DNA from: Massilibacillus massiliensis
Lineage (GTDB): Bacteria; Bacillota; Negativicutes; FLKF01
Length of the DNA: 64,000 nucleotides
Direction of reading: 5' to 3'
Assembly: GCF_900086705.1 (NCBI RefSeq)
Contig: NZ_LT575483.1
Location: forward strand, 3,577,533 to 3,641,532
The translations under genes and the position numbers were made by a program. Below are positions 45,076 to 53,088 of this stretch, piece after piece. The notes beneath the pieces are model-generated. The model saw only the letters and a list, made by a program, of their open reading frames with translations. It ran no database searches and was not told where the DNA came from. The first letter of the stretch is position 1, and each line of letters opens with the position of its first letter.

Positions 45076-45570
45076 ATGAATATAGATGCTGCAGAAACAA
45101 AAGTTGTAATTAGCGAAGTTATGATGCCAAACAAGGCAAATATTGCTGGAAATGTACACGGCGGTGAAATCATGAAATTGATGGATTCATCGGCTTATGC
45201 AGCAGCAAGACGATATGCACGGTCAAATGTGGTTACTGCACGTGTGGATGAATTGGAATTTCATTTGCCAATATTGATTGGCGATTTAGTTATATGCAGT
45301 GCTGAGGTCGTCTTTGTTGGCCGTTCTTCTTTGGAAGTTGCGGTGACTGTAGAGGTAGAAGATTTAGATCATTATGGAAAACGTCAAAAGGCATTATCTG
45401 CATACTTTACAATGGTTGCTTTAGATGAAAGAAGTAAACCAAGAACGCTGCCGCAACTGGTATTGGATACGACGGAAGCACAAGAAAAGTTTGCTGAAGG
45501 TAAACGCCGTTATGAAGAACATAAGGCGAAAAAAAGAAAAGAAAGAGAACAAAGAGAGCAACAGAATTAA
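45076..45570 (+). CDS. Acyl-CoA thioesterase, hot-dog fold (YciA/BACH type)
   Basis: 164 residues from ATG 45076, eight bases after AAGGTGG; an in-frame GTG at 45064 overlaps that site. NIAGNVHGGEIMKLMDSSAY holds the hot-dog catalytic HGG and Asp. ARVDELEFHLPILIGDLV and a charged helical tail (KKRKEREQREQQN) follow. It hydrolyses acyl-CoA to fatty acid and CoA in the cytoplasm; chain preference is unknown. Confidence 0.88.
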   Translation: MNIDAAETKVVISEVMMPNKANIAGNVHGGEIMKLMDSSAYAAARRYARSNVVTARVDELEFHLPILIGDLVICSAEVVFVGRSSLEVAVTVEVEDLDHYGKRQKALSAYFTMVALDERSKPRTLPQLVLDTTEAQEKFAEGKRRYEEHKAKKRKEREQREQQN

Positions 45571-45580
45571 ATAAATAAAT

Positions 45581-45626
45581 AAAGAGCAAAACATCATGAG
45601 ATTTATGATGTTTTGCTCTTTTTAGT
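45581..45626 (+). terminator. Intrinsic terminator of the thioesterase gene
   Basis: AAAGAGCAAAACATCA pairs with TGATGTTTTGCTCTTT, followed by TTTAG. Confidence 0.88.
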
Positions 45627-45723
45627 TTTTATCTAAATTCATAAAAGAGAATAGACGATGCGAAGTTATTAAATTGTATTTTATCCTTGCGTTATTTTCA
45701 CAATATTTGCTATAATGCAAACA

Positions 45724-45932
45724 GGTGCTACGATAACGATAGGTGGTTAGTTCCCATTCGTTTCCCGTGTTTTTCGGAGGAGTGGGGGTGATGCCATGAA
45801 CGACTACAATATGAGTTTAGTATTGATAATCGTTTTGGTTTTACTGATAAAAAAAGATTAACCGCCCAGCAACCAACTTCGCGATTAATCTTTTAACGTA
45901 ATTTTGGGAACTAACCGTTTATCGGTAGCACC
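45724..45932 (+). repeat. Long inverted repeat enclosing a small peptide gene
   Basis: Left arm 45724-45755 (GGTGCTACGATAA...GGTTAGTTCCC) pairs with right arm 45906-45932 (GGGAACTAACC...GGTAGCACC). In RNA the 5' and 3' ends would close into a long helix around the peptide ORF, as in type I toxin mRNAs whose ends pair to block translation. A second 10-bp stem (AAAAGATTAA/TTAATCTTTT, ~45851-45895) covers the stop codon. Confidence 0.7.
45796..45861 (+). CDS. 21-residue hydrophobic peptide, type I toxin-like
   Basis: ATG 45796 is preceded by GGAGGAGTGGGGGTGAT, a rich ribosome site. The peptide is polar at the start (MNDYN), hydrophobic in the middle (MSLVLIIVLVLLI) and ends KKD. Size, topology and the end-to-end RNA helix match type I (Fst/TxpA/holin-like) toxins that insert into the membrane. 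The antisense antitoxin RNA cannot be located with certainty. A leader peptide is the alternative. Confidence 0.6.
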   Translation: MNDYNMSLVLIIVLVLLIKKD

Positions 45933-46203
45933 ATTTATATCATTATCATAATCGTAAAATTTCATACTGTCAAGTTTTAAGCGAATGGATTTATTTCTAG
46001 TCGCTTATTTTGTTCTATAGTTATATATAACGAGAAGTGCCATTTAAAAGTTTAAAATACTTTGACAAAAATTTTGCTCTTTCTTGACTTGTCAAAAGCG
46101 TATGAAATACTGATCGTTACAAGGTAACAGCCTTGTAAATACAGTCAAAACTGTAAACTTAAAATAGAAAATATAAATTTTACTACTTGATGTGTAAAAT
46201 TGC

Positions 46204-46232
46204 TTGCCAAAAATGTATCGTTATGTTATCCT
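46204..46232 (+). promoter_or_regulatory. Promoter of the leuA leader
   Basis: TTGCCA (46204-46209) and TATCCT (46227-46232) are 17 bases apart and just upstream of the T-box RNA. Two small hairpins (TTACAAGG/CCTTGTAA and ACAGT/ACTGT) lie 60-110 bases upstream. Confidence 0.6.
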
Positions 46233-46249
46233 GTAAGAGATATTTGAAA

Positions 46250-46524
46250 TGCGTTGCAGAGGAATAGTAGGATTTTTCATGTTGTCAGAGAACTGCTGGC
46301 TGGTGTGAAGCAGTAACAGAGAAAATTTGAACTCGCCTTGAAGCAGCTCGCTGAAATGTAAAAGTAGGTGGAGCCGGAGCCTGACCGTTAGCAGACAGGA
46401 GGATATAAGGCTGTATAAGTCCGTATCTGATAGAGTGCATACTTAATTTAAGTATGAATTAGAGTGGTAACACGTAAGACATAGTCTTTCGTCTCTTTGT
46501 ATAGAGATGGAAGGCTTTTTTTGT
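46250..46524 (+). promoter_or_regulatory. Leucine T-box riboswitch
   Basis: Stem I landmarks are present: GAGGAATAGTA, TCAGAGAACTGCTGG, GCTGGTGTGAAGCAG and the specifier loop TTGAACTCGCC with codon CTC (Leu) at 46332-46334. The T-box AGAGTGGTAACACG (46461-46474) pairs with the uncharged tRNA acceptor end. The terminator is TAGTCTTTCGTCTCT against AGAGATGGAAGGCT with a T-run. Uncharged tRNA-Leu would favour the antiterminator and allow leuA expression. Confidence 0.92.
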
Positions 46525-46552
46525 TGAATTTTTATGTTGAGGAGAATGATGG

Positions 46553-48214
46553 ATGGAAAATTATAGTAAGTACAAAAGAGGCTATTTTATGCCCCCAGTG
46601 GTTGATATGAGTTGGACAGAGAAAGAATATATAGATAAAGCACCAATCTGGTGTAGTGTGGATTTGCGTGACGGCAATCAAGCATTAGTGATTCCAATGA
46701 GTTTAGAAGAAAAAATCACGTTTTTTAAGTTTTTAGTGCAACTGGGTTTTAAAGAAATTGAGGTTGGATTTCCAGCAGCTTCTGAAACAGAATATGAATT
46801 TGTAAGAAAATTGATTGATGAAGATCTGATCCCGGATGATGTTACGATTCAAGTTTTGACCCAATCAAGAGAACATATTATCAAGAAAACTTTTGAGGCT
46901 TTAAAAGGAGCAAAACAAGCGGTCGTACATTTGTATAATTCAACATCTGTTGCCCAACGCGAACAAGTTTTTAGAAAATCAAAAGAAGAAATTATTGCGA
47001 TTGCTGAGTTTGGTGCGAAACTTTTAAATCAATATGCAAAAGAATATCCGGGTAATTTTAGATTCGAATATTCTCCGGAAAGTTTTACGGGAACGGAAAT
47101 GGAGTTTGCCTTAGAAATTTGTAATCGTGTGCTCGATATCTGGCAGCCGACGGCTGATAAAAAAGTCATTATCAATCTGCCGGCAACGGTTTCTATGTCA
47201 ATGCCGCATATCTATGCATCTCAAATTGCGTATATGTCCAATCATATGAAGTATCGCGAAAATGTGCTTATTTCCTTACATCCACACAACGACCGCGGCT
47301 GTGCAGTTGCAGACTCAGAGATGGGCTTACTTGCCGGTGCAGACCGTATCGAGGGAACCTTATTCGGCAATGGTGAAAGAACTGGCAATGCTGATATTGT
47401 GACCATCGCAATGAATTTGTTCGCACATGGCGTAAATCCAAATCTTGATTTTTCCAATATGCCTGCAATCATTGATTTATATGAAAAAATGACGCGGATG
47501 ACCGTAAATGATCGTCAGCCATATGCAGGGAAACTTGTTTTTGCGGCCTTTTCTGGTTCGCATCAAGATGCGATTGCCAAAGGAATGAAATGGCGTGAGG
47601 AACAGAATTGTCAGCAGTGGACGGTGCCGTATTTACCGATTGATCCGAAAGATGTCGGCCGTGAATATGATGGAGACGTGATTCGGATCAACAGCCAATC
47701 CGGTAAGGGCGGGATCGGTTATATTATGCAGCAAAAATATGGTTTGGAAATGCCGCCAAAAATGCGCGAAGATTTTGGTTATGCAGTGAAAAGTGTATCA
47801 GATCATAAACATAAAGAACTTATGCCTGATGAGATTTATGAGATTTTCGAAAAGAGTTATGTGAATATTAGCGCGCCGATTCATGTAAAAGATTTTAATT
47901 TCATACGAAAAAATGGCGTGTTTGAGGTTACAGCGACTTGTGATATACATGGGGAAGAAAAGGTATTTGTCGCTGCAGGAAATGGCCGTTTAGATGCGAT
48001 CAGCAGTGTTTTGCAAGAAGAACTAGGGATTCAATACACGAATCTGACGTATAGTGAGCATGCGTTAGAGCAAGGCTCAAAGTCGAGAGCAGCTGCATAT
48101 ATTAGTATTACAGATAAAGATGAAAACGTAATTTGGGGCGCGGGTATCGACAATGATATTATTACAGCATCCGTAAACGCTTTAATCAGTGCAGTAAATC
48201 GAATGCATGTTTAA
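46553..48214 (+). CDS. leuA: 2-isopropylmalate synthase (long LeuA form)
   Basis: 553 residues, ATG after GAGGAG. It joins 2-oxoisovalerate and acetyl-CoA in the first step of leucine synthesis. The DRE-TIM barrel has the signature VDLRDGNQALVIPM, then SLHPHNDRGCAVADSE and FGNGERTGNADIVT. The C-terminal allosteric domain (from ~430) would bind leucine (EEKVFVAAGNGRLDAI). Length and the SYVNISAPIHVKDF linker place it in the fungal/actinobacterial-like LeuA2 group. Other leu genes are not adjacent. Controlled by the leucine T-box upstream. Confidence 0.93.
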   Translation: MENYSKYKRGYFMPPVVDMSWTEKEYIDKAPIWCSVDLRDGNQALVIPMSLEEKITFFKFLVQLGFKEIEVGFPAASETEYEFVRKLIDEDLIPDDVTIQVLTQSREHIIKKTFEALKGAKQAVVHLYNSTSVAQREQVFRKSKEEIIAIAEFGAKLLNQYAKEYPGNFRFEYSPESFTGTEMEFALEICNRVLDIWQPTADKKVIINLPATVSMSMPHIYASQIAYMSNHMKYRENVLISLHPHNDRGCAVADSEMGLLAGADRIEGTLFGNGERTGNADIVTIAMNLFAHGVNPNLDFSNMPAIIDLYEKMTRMTVNDRQPYAGKLVFAAFSGSHQDAIAKGMKWREEQNCQQWTVPYLPIDPKDVGREYDGDVIRINSQSGKGGIGYIMQQKYGLEMPPKMREDFGYAVKSVSDHKHKELMPDEIYEIFEKSYVNISAPIHVKDFNFIRKNGVFEVTATCDIHGEEKVFVAAGNGRLDAISSVLQEELGIQYTNLTYSEHALEQGSKSRAAAYISITDKDENVIWGAGIDNDIITASVNALISAVNRMHV

Positions 48215-48585
48215 TAAAGGTTATAAGATAAACGGATCAATAAAGTAAAAATGATATTTTAAAATGTAAGGTATAGTTAATATATTGCATTGAAACGCAG
48301 AAGGGAGTGACGCATTAAAAATGCGGCCTCCCAATCCTTGTTTTAGGCCTTTTCCGGAAAAATACGTTCCGAAGGATGAAAAAAGGCCGACTTACGTGAA
48401 GAAATCCGTTTGTTTGAGCGAAGCGAGTTAAGGATTTTAGTAAGTTGGTCTTTTTTCAAGTATTTTGGAGGTTTGTGGCCTAGACTTTTTGGTCCTTTAC
48501 TATGAAAAACTCTTCTATATCCTAGAAAAAGGACGCACAAAGACAAGCCCTATAATTCAGGACAAAAAATATCGTATATAGACAA
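48215..48585. other. Gene-free hairpin cluster between leuA and the IS110 transposase
   Basis: Three nested inverted repeats: GGGAG...CGCATT/AATGCG...TCCC (48302-48332), GGCCTTTT...GGAA/TTCC...AAAAAAGGCC (48347-48386) and AAAAAAGGCCGACTTAC/GTAAGTTGGTCTTTTTT (48379-48456). The last ends in a T-run and could terminate leuA. Minus-strand ORF 48343-48546 has no ribosome site and follows the palindromes, so it is not called. Confidence 0.6.
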
Positions 48586-49806
48586 TCAGGTTGTAGCTGT
48601 GGTGGGGCGCTCCCAACCCAAAGCCGCTAATTTCTTCAAATAGGATTGTATTTTCTTCTCGCGGTTAAATTGGTTGTAATATTCTGAACCTAACTCTCGA
48701 TAAGGAACTTTTGCTTTTAGTATGTAGTAAATAGCGATTAGTATGGAATGAGCCACAGCTACGGCGGCTCTGCTTTTTCCTCTTCGCGCTGCAATCCGTT
48801 GATATTGAGCTGAAAAAAATCTTCCCTTCGTCTTTTGCGCAGCCTTGGCACATTGTACTAACATAGCTTTTAATGTTGTATTTCCATGCGTAGTTTTTCC
48901 ACTCTTTCGTTTCCCTGCACTCTCATGGTTACCTGGCGCCACACCAGCCCAAGAACTAATATGTCTTTCGGTTGGAAACCGATTCATATTTAATCCGATT
49001 TCCGCTAAGATTGTTTCTGCACTGATTCTCCCAACACCCGGTATTTCATCTATGGCTGCGATGGCTTCTTCATATTTGTTCAAGTAGTCTTTGATTAGTT
49101 TGTCCATATCTTCGATACGTTTTGTCATATCGTCAATATGATCCAAGACATTACGAAGCAATCTGCGTTGCAAGGGCGAAATAATTCCATCAACACAAGC
49201 CATGATTTCATTGAGTTTAGCGTGCATACTAGGATGAAGCAGCCTTAAAATCTCGTCTTCATCAAGCTTTTTATCTTGGACAATGCTTTCCAGAAGTCGC
49301 CTGGAACTCTTGCCATTGATGGCACTTACTACACTGGATAGTTTCACATTGGCTCCTTCGAGCATTTTCTGCAATCGGTTCAGCTCTCGGCTTCGCTCAT
49401 CAATCAAGCTCTTGCGATAGCGAGAGATTTCCCGTAGTTCCCGTTGTTCACGGTCTGGAATATAGCTTGCTTTTAGTAACCCATGTCGGAGCAGATCGGC
49501 AATCCATTCTGCATCTTTGACGTCGGTCTTACGACCAGGCAAAGCTTTCATGTGCTGGGCATTTACTACCATGGCATTGAGATCGGAAAGCTCAAAGATA
49601 TTGTACAATGGTTTCCAGTAGGAAGCGGTACTTTCCATGGCAATCATTTGACAACCGGCGTCAACTAACCAAGCTGATAAATCTCTCAGTTCTTTTGTCG
49701 TTGTACCAAACTGACGAAGTTGCTGCTTTCCACCACAGATTAGACAGGCAACTATCATCTTTTTGTGTACATCAATCCCACAACAACGCTCATAAGTTAT
49801 GTCCAC
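48586..49806 (-). CDS. IS110-family transposase (DEDD, bridge-RNA type)
   Basis: 406 residues. The N-terminal RuvC-like DEDD domain has CGIDVHKK (Asp11), MIAMESTASYWKPLY (Glu) and KTDVKDAEWIADLLRHG (two Asp). A coiled-coil middle follows. The C-terminal domain has IDEIPGVGRISAETILAEIG and SWAGVAPGNHESAGKRKSGK, with the serine used by IS110 recombinases. No terminal inverted repeats are apparent, as usual for IS110. The upstream (right) flank is structured and may encode the guide (bridge) RNA. The full ORF looks intact. Confidence 0.93.
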   Translation of the reverse strand: MDITYERCCGIDVHKKMIVACLICGGKQQLRQFGTTTKELRDLSAWLVDAGCQMIAMESTASYWKPLYNIFELSDLNAMVVNAQHMKALPGRKTDVKDAEWIADLLRHGLLKASYIPDREQRELREISRYRKSLIDERSRELNRLQKMLEGANVKLSSVVSAINGKSSRRLLESIVQDKKLDEDEILRLLHPSMHAKLNEIMACVDGIISPLQRRLLRNVLDHIDDMTKRIEDMDKLIKDYLNKYEEAIAAIDEIPGVGRISAETILAEIGLNMNRFPTERHISSWAGVAPGNHESAGKRKSGKTTHGNTTLKAMLVQCAKAAQKTKGRFFSAQYQRIAARRGKSRAAVAVAHSILIAIYYILKAKVPYRELGSEYYNQFNREKKIQSYLKKLAALGWERPTTATT

Positions 49807-49975
49807 AATACCATCCCCTTGTAGATAAAATATGGCGTGACTTCCTGTAAGTTATTACTTTACTACACGTCCTTTCGCCCGAAGGGGCTGGACAATATGT
49901 GGTGCAAGCAGGAAATCATATCAATTTTGTGGTCGAGTTCTTGACTCAAAAAGAATCGACCTTATGCCATACTTT
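49807..49975 (-). ncRNA. Candidate bridge RNA region of the IS110 element
   Basis: Noncoding flank immediately 5' of the transposase. It carries stem-loops: GGTCGAGTTCTT/AAGAATCGACC (49931-49961, two mismatches) and CCTTTCG/CGAAGGGG (49870-49887). In IS110 elements the RNA that pairs with donor and target DNA is made from the 5' noncoding end. Target- and donor-binding loops cannot be assigned without the element boundaries. Confidence 0.45.
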
Positions 49976-49977
49976 AA

Positions 49978-50088
49978 TTATACATCATTGTTTTCGTTCA
50001 TGGTGATGCTACAGCTCGCGTTGCATCTTATTTTGTGGCAATGACAAAAGGACGTCTACGGGCGTCGCGTATACTAAGATTTTCATAA
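49978..50088 (+). pseudogene. Short C-terminal gene remnant beside the IS
   Basis: An open stretch without start, after an in-frame TAA, reads FVHGDATARVASYFVAMT then KGRLRASRI and stops at TAA 50086-50088. It looks protein-like and may be the end of a gene broken by the IS. The family cannot be named, and chance is possible. Confidence 0.3.
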
Positions 50089-50165
50089 ATAAAATTTTAG
50101 TTTGGCAATTCTCCTGTATAATTTAAAATTTTTTTGGTGACATCAAAAAAAATTCAAAAAACCTA

Positions 50166-50194
50166 TTGACATGTAACAGAAAAATAACTATAAT
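50166..50194 (+). promoter_or_regulatory. Promoter of the trp operon
   Basis: Consensus TTGACA (50166-50171) and TATAAT (50189-50194) with 17 bases between, directly upstream of the T-box leader. Confidence 0.85.
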
Positions 50195-50227
50195 CAAAGA
50201 TAATTTCATATGAACTACAAAAACTGT

Positions 50228-50518
50228 GAACGGGGAGAGTACATATGTACACTAAAGTTCAGCGAGTCGGTGACTGATGGAAATCAGAGGTGAGATGACC
50301 GGCCTTTCAGAACATATCGAATGGTCCCGTGAGTGTCCTTTGAACGCAAAGCAATTTGCAAGTAGGTGGGAACGGTTGCCTCCGTTATTGGGCTAGAGTA
50401 TCGGATATTCTTAGAAATATTCCCGTACTTGATTGAGAAGATCAGTTTATGATCTGAAAGTAGGGTGGCAACACGAATGCATTTCGTCCCTTGGTGGGGT
50501 GAAGTGTTTTTTTATTTT
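50228..50518 (+). promoter_or_regulatory. Tryptophan T-box riboswitch, complete first unit
   Basis: Stem I begins GAACGGGGAGAGTAC. The specifier loop reads TATCGAATGGTCCC with UGG (Trp) at 50322-50324. Stem II/III sequence follows, then the antiterminator T-box TAGGGTGGCAACACG (50461-50475). The terminator pairs CATTTCGTCCC with GGGTGAAGTG and ends in seven T. It senses uncharged tRNA-Trp. Confidence 0.9.
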
Positions 50519-50632
50519 TCACTACTGTTTTCAGATTGTAGAGATGATCAGAGTAGGGTGGTACAGCGAAACCATTTCGCCCCTATATATCAATATAAGT
50601 TGGTATATAGGGGTGGAATGGTTATTTTTTTA
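50519..50632 (+). promoter_or_regulatory. Second T-box antiterminator/terminator module without its own stem I
   Basis: A second T-box, TAGGGTGGTACAGCG (50554-50568), has a short preceding stem (GATGATCAGAG). The terminator pairs AACCATTTCGCCCCTATATA with TATATAGGGGTGGAATGGTT and has seven T. Only ~35 bases separate it from the first terminator, too few for another specifier stem. Read-through of the first unit would have to pass this second gate before trpD. Confidence 0.85.
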
Positions 50633-50659
50633 TTCATTTACGTTAAGGAGGAAAGTCAA

Positions 50660-51685
50660 ATGTTAAAACAATATTTGCATCAATTAACAGAAGGGCAACA
50701 TCTGGATCAACAGCAGTCCAGTGCAGCTATGCGTATTATCATGGAAGGAAATGCAACGGATGCACAGATCGGTTCGTTTTTGACGCTGCTTAAAATGAAA
50801 GGTGAAACAATTGAAGAAATCGCAGGTTTTGCGCAAACGTTGCTAGATCATGCTGATCGTGTAAAACATAGTAAGCCGGTGATTTGTCCTTGTGGTACTG
50901 GGGGAGATACCAAGGGCACATTTAACGTATCGACCGCAGTTTCTTTTGTCCTTGCAGGTGGCGGGTTATCCGTTGCAAAACATGGCAATCGCAGTGTATC
51001 AAGCTCCTGCGGCAGTGCCGATGTACTGACGGCCTTGGGTGTAAAAGTCGATCAACCAGCGGAGCGGGTAAGTGAAGAAATAGAACAATTGGGCATCGGC
51101 TTTTTATTTGCACCGGCATTAAATAAAGCAATGCGATTTGTGGCAAAACCTCGTCGTGAACTTGGCTTTAGAACGGTATTTAATATGCTGGGGCCGATTA
51201 TCAATCCGGCACATTTGGATTATCAGCTTGTGGGAATTTATGATGGAAATTTAACAGAAAAAGTTGCAGAAGTATTAAAGAGTGTTGGCGTAAAGCAAGC
51301 CATGGTCATTCATAGCGATGATGGTATGGATGAGATTTCGACCCATACACAGACCAAGGTTTCTGAACTGAAACATGGTGTTGTAAGAACCTATAAAATT
51401 GATCCTGTCGCTTACGGATTTGCAAGTGGTACGATAGAAGACTATAAAGGCGGATCGCCAATAGAAAATGCGGCAATTCTTCGCGATTTACTAAAAGGGG
51501 TAAAGGGAGCAAAGCGTGATATTGTAGTAATGAATGCAGGTGCAGCTTTCTACATTGCCAATCGGACGGCAAGCATCGCAGAGGGCATAGAGCTGGCCGC
51601 GCAAGTAATAGACCGTGGTGCAGCATTTGAGAAGCTAGAGCAGCTGATCGCGTTTAGCAATGCCGGAGAAACTTATGCTGGTTAA
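50660..51685 (+). CDS. trpD: Anthranilate phosphoribosyltransferase
   Basis: 341 residues from ATG 50660, eight bases after AAGGAGG; the frame is open through the leader, but that is chance. It transfers phosphoribose from PRPP to anthranilate. CGTGGDTKGTFNVST is the PRPP loop, and HGNRSVSSSCGSADVL and NMLGPIINPA are family signatures. First gene of the operon, not fused to TrpG. It overlaps trpF by 11 bases. Confidence 0.94.
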   Translation: MLKQYLHQLTEGQHLDQQQSSAAMRIIMEGNATDAQIGSFLTLLKMKGETIEEIAGFAQTLLDHADRVKHSKPVICPCGTGGDTKGTFNVSTAVSFVLAGGGLSVAKHGNRSVSSSCGSADVLTALGVKVDQPAERVSEEIEQLGIGFLFAPALNKAMRFVAKPRRELGFRTVFNMLGPIINPAHLDYQLVGIYDGNLTEKVAEVLKSVGVKQAMVIHSDDGMDEISTHTQTKVSELKHGVVRTYKIDPVAYGFASGTIEDYKGGSPIENAAILRDLLKGVKGAKRDIVVMNAGAAFYIANRTASIAEGIELAAQVIDRGAAFEKLEQLIAFSNAGETYAG

Positions 51686-52292
51686 AATTTGTGGTGTGCA
51701 ATCAAGCGAAATTGCGCAGGCTGTGGCTGAAGGCGGGGCGGATTTTATGGGATTTATTTTTGCACCAAGCCGTCGTGCTATTTTGCCAGAGAAAGCGAGC
51801 GTCATCAGCAAAACCATAACCGGAGTAAAAAAGGTGGGCGTATTTGTGAATGCCCCCAGTGATGAAGTCAACTCGATTGCAGAACTTTGTGATTTGGACT
51901 ACGTACAATTACATGGTGATGAATCTCCACTATATTGTAAATCGATTAAAAGACCTATTATAAAAGCGTTTCGTTATCAGCAGTCATTTTCAGCAGATGA
52001 GGTCAATCGCTATGATGTGGAGATGGTTTTGATAGACAGCTATCAGCCGAATCAAATGGGCGGCACCGGAAAAGTTTTTCAGTGGAGTGAAGCAAAAGCA
52101 GAGCTGCAAAAAATCAGATGCCCTGTCCTTGCTGCTGGTGGCTTAACTATAGGAAATGTAAAACAGGCAATGGAGATTTTGCAGCCTGATGGGATTGACA
52201 TTTCAGGAGGCGTTGAAGAAAACGGGGAAAAGTCGGTAAAAAAGATTCGAGAATTTCTGACTTATATCAATGAAATAAAACGGAGGATTTAA
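51675..52292 (+). CDS. trpF: Phosphoribosylanthranilate isomerase
   Basis: 205 residues from ATG 51675 (GGAG six bases before); an in-frame ATG at 51660 has no site. Amadori isomerisation of PRA to CdRP. Catalytic Cys in VKICGV and Asp in VLIDSYQPNQMGGTGK are visible, and GGLTIGNVKQAME closes the barrel. It lies before trpC rather than after it as is usual. Confidence 0.93.
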   Translation: MLVKICGVQSSEIAQAVAEGGADFMGFIFAPSRRAILPEKASVISKTITGVKKVGVFVNAPSDEVNSIAELCDLDYVQLHGDESPLYCKSIKRPIIKAFRYQQSFSADEVNRYDVEMVLIDSYQPNQMGGTGKVFQWSEAKAELQKIRCPVLAAGGLTIGNVKQAMEILQPDGIDISGGVEENGEKSVKKIREFLTYINEIKRRI

Positions 52293-52294
52293 AA

Positions 52295-53056
52295 ATGCTA
52301 GATGCGATTCTTGCAAAGAAAAAAATAGAGGTGGCCGAAGACAAGGCAAGGATACATCTTCGTGATATCAAGCGAGAGCTTGTGCCAGGGGAATTTGCCA
52401 TGTCGCGCCGCATACGAAAACAGCCATGGAGTTTAATTGCAGAATGCAAATTACAATCGCCTTCAAAAGGAAGGTTGTGCACAAAATATACGATTGAAGA
52501 ACTGGCAAAAATCTATGAAAAAAGCGGAGCAACGGCTCTGTCTGTGCATACCGATGCACACTTTCTCGGTCAGATCGGCGATATTGCAAAAATTAAAGCG
52601 CTTGTTACAATACCGGTTTTACGGAAAGATTTCATCATGGATGAATACCAAATTTATCAGGCGAGAAAAGCCGGCGCAGATGCGATTCTTCTAATTGCCA
52701 GAATTTTATCGCCGGCACAGCTTAAAGAGTATCTGTATACTGCCTGGGGATTAGGGATGGATTGTTTGGTCGAAGTACACAGTGAAGCTGATATTAAGGC
52801 AACACTGGACACCCCGGCGGAGTTGATTGGCATCAATAATCGTAACTTGCAAAACTTTACGACGAATATTTCACATACATTGTCGCTGTTGCAATTCTGT
52901 GATAAAAACAGAACGATCATCAGTGAGAGTGGGATTCATGGTCATGCGGATACTGAAAAATTAAAACAAGCGGGCGTGAAAGGTGTTTTAGTCGGAGAAG
53001 GATTGGTCAAGGCTGACGATGTAGCAAAAATGACCCAGGAACTTGCCTGCGTTTGA
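52295..53056 (+). CDS. trpC: Indole-3-glycerol phosphate synthase
   Basis: 253 residues, ATG after GGAGG, two bases after trpF. Ring closure of CdRP to indole glycerol phosphate. IAECKLQSPSKGRL (catalytic Glu/Lys), LRKDFIMDEYQIYQARKAGA, VEVHSEADIK, IGINNRNLQNF and SESGIHGHAD are the standard motifs. Monofunctional. Confidence 0.94.
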   Translation: MLDAILAKKKIEVAEDKARIHLRDIKRELVPGEFAMSRRIRKQPWSLIAECKLQSPSKGRLCTKYTIEELAKIYEKSGATALSVHTDAHFLGQIGDIAKIKALVTIPVLRKDFIMDEYQIYQARKAGADAILLIARILSPAQLKEYLYTAWGLGMDCLVEVHSEADIKATLDTPAELIGINNRNLQNFTTNISHTLSLLQFCDKNRTIISESGIHGHADTEKLKQAGVKGVLVGEGLVKADDVAKMTQELACV

Positions 53057-53088
53057 AATAGAGAAGATATTAAATGGAGGAATGAAAT

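Noticed and set aside
48343-48546. 67-codon minus-strand ORF between leuA and the IS110 gene
   Set aside because: It follows the inverted repeats, so both strands stay open by symmetry. It lacks a ribosome site and known motifs.
50465-50659. N-terminal extension of trpD through the second T-box module
   Set aside because: The open frame covers the terminator and T-box RNA. ATG 50660 has AAGGAGG and matches the usual TrpD start.
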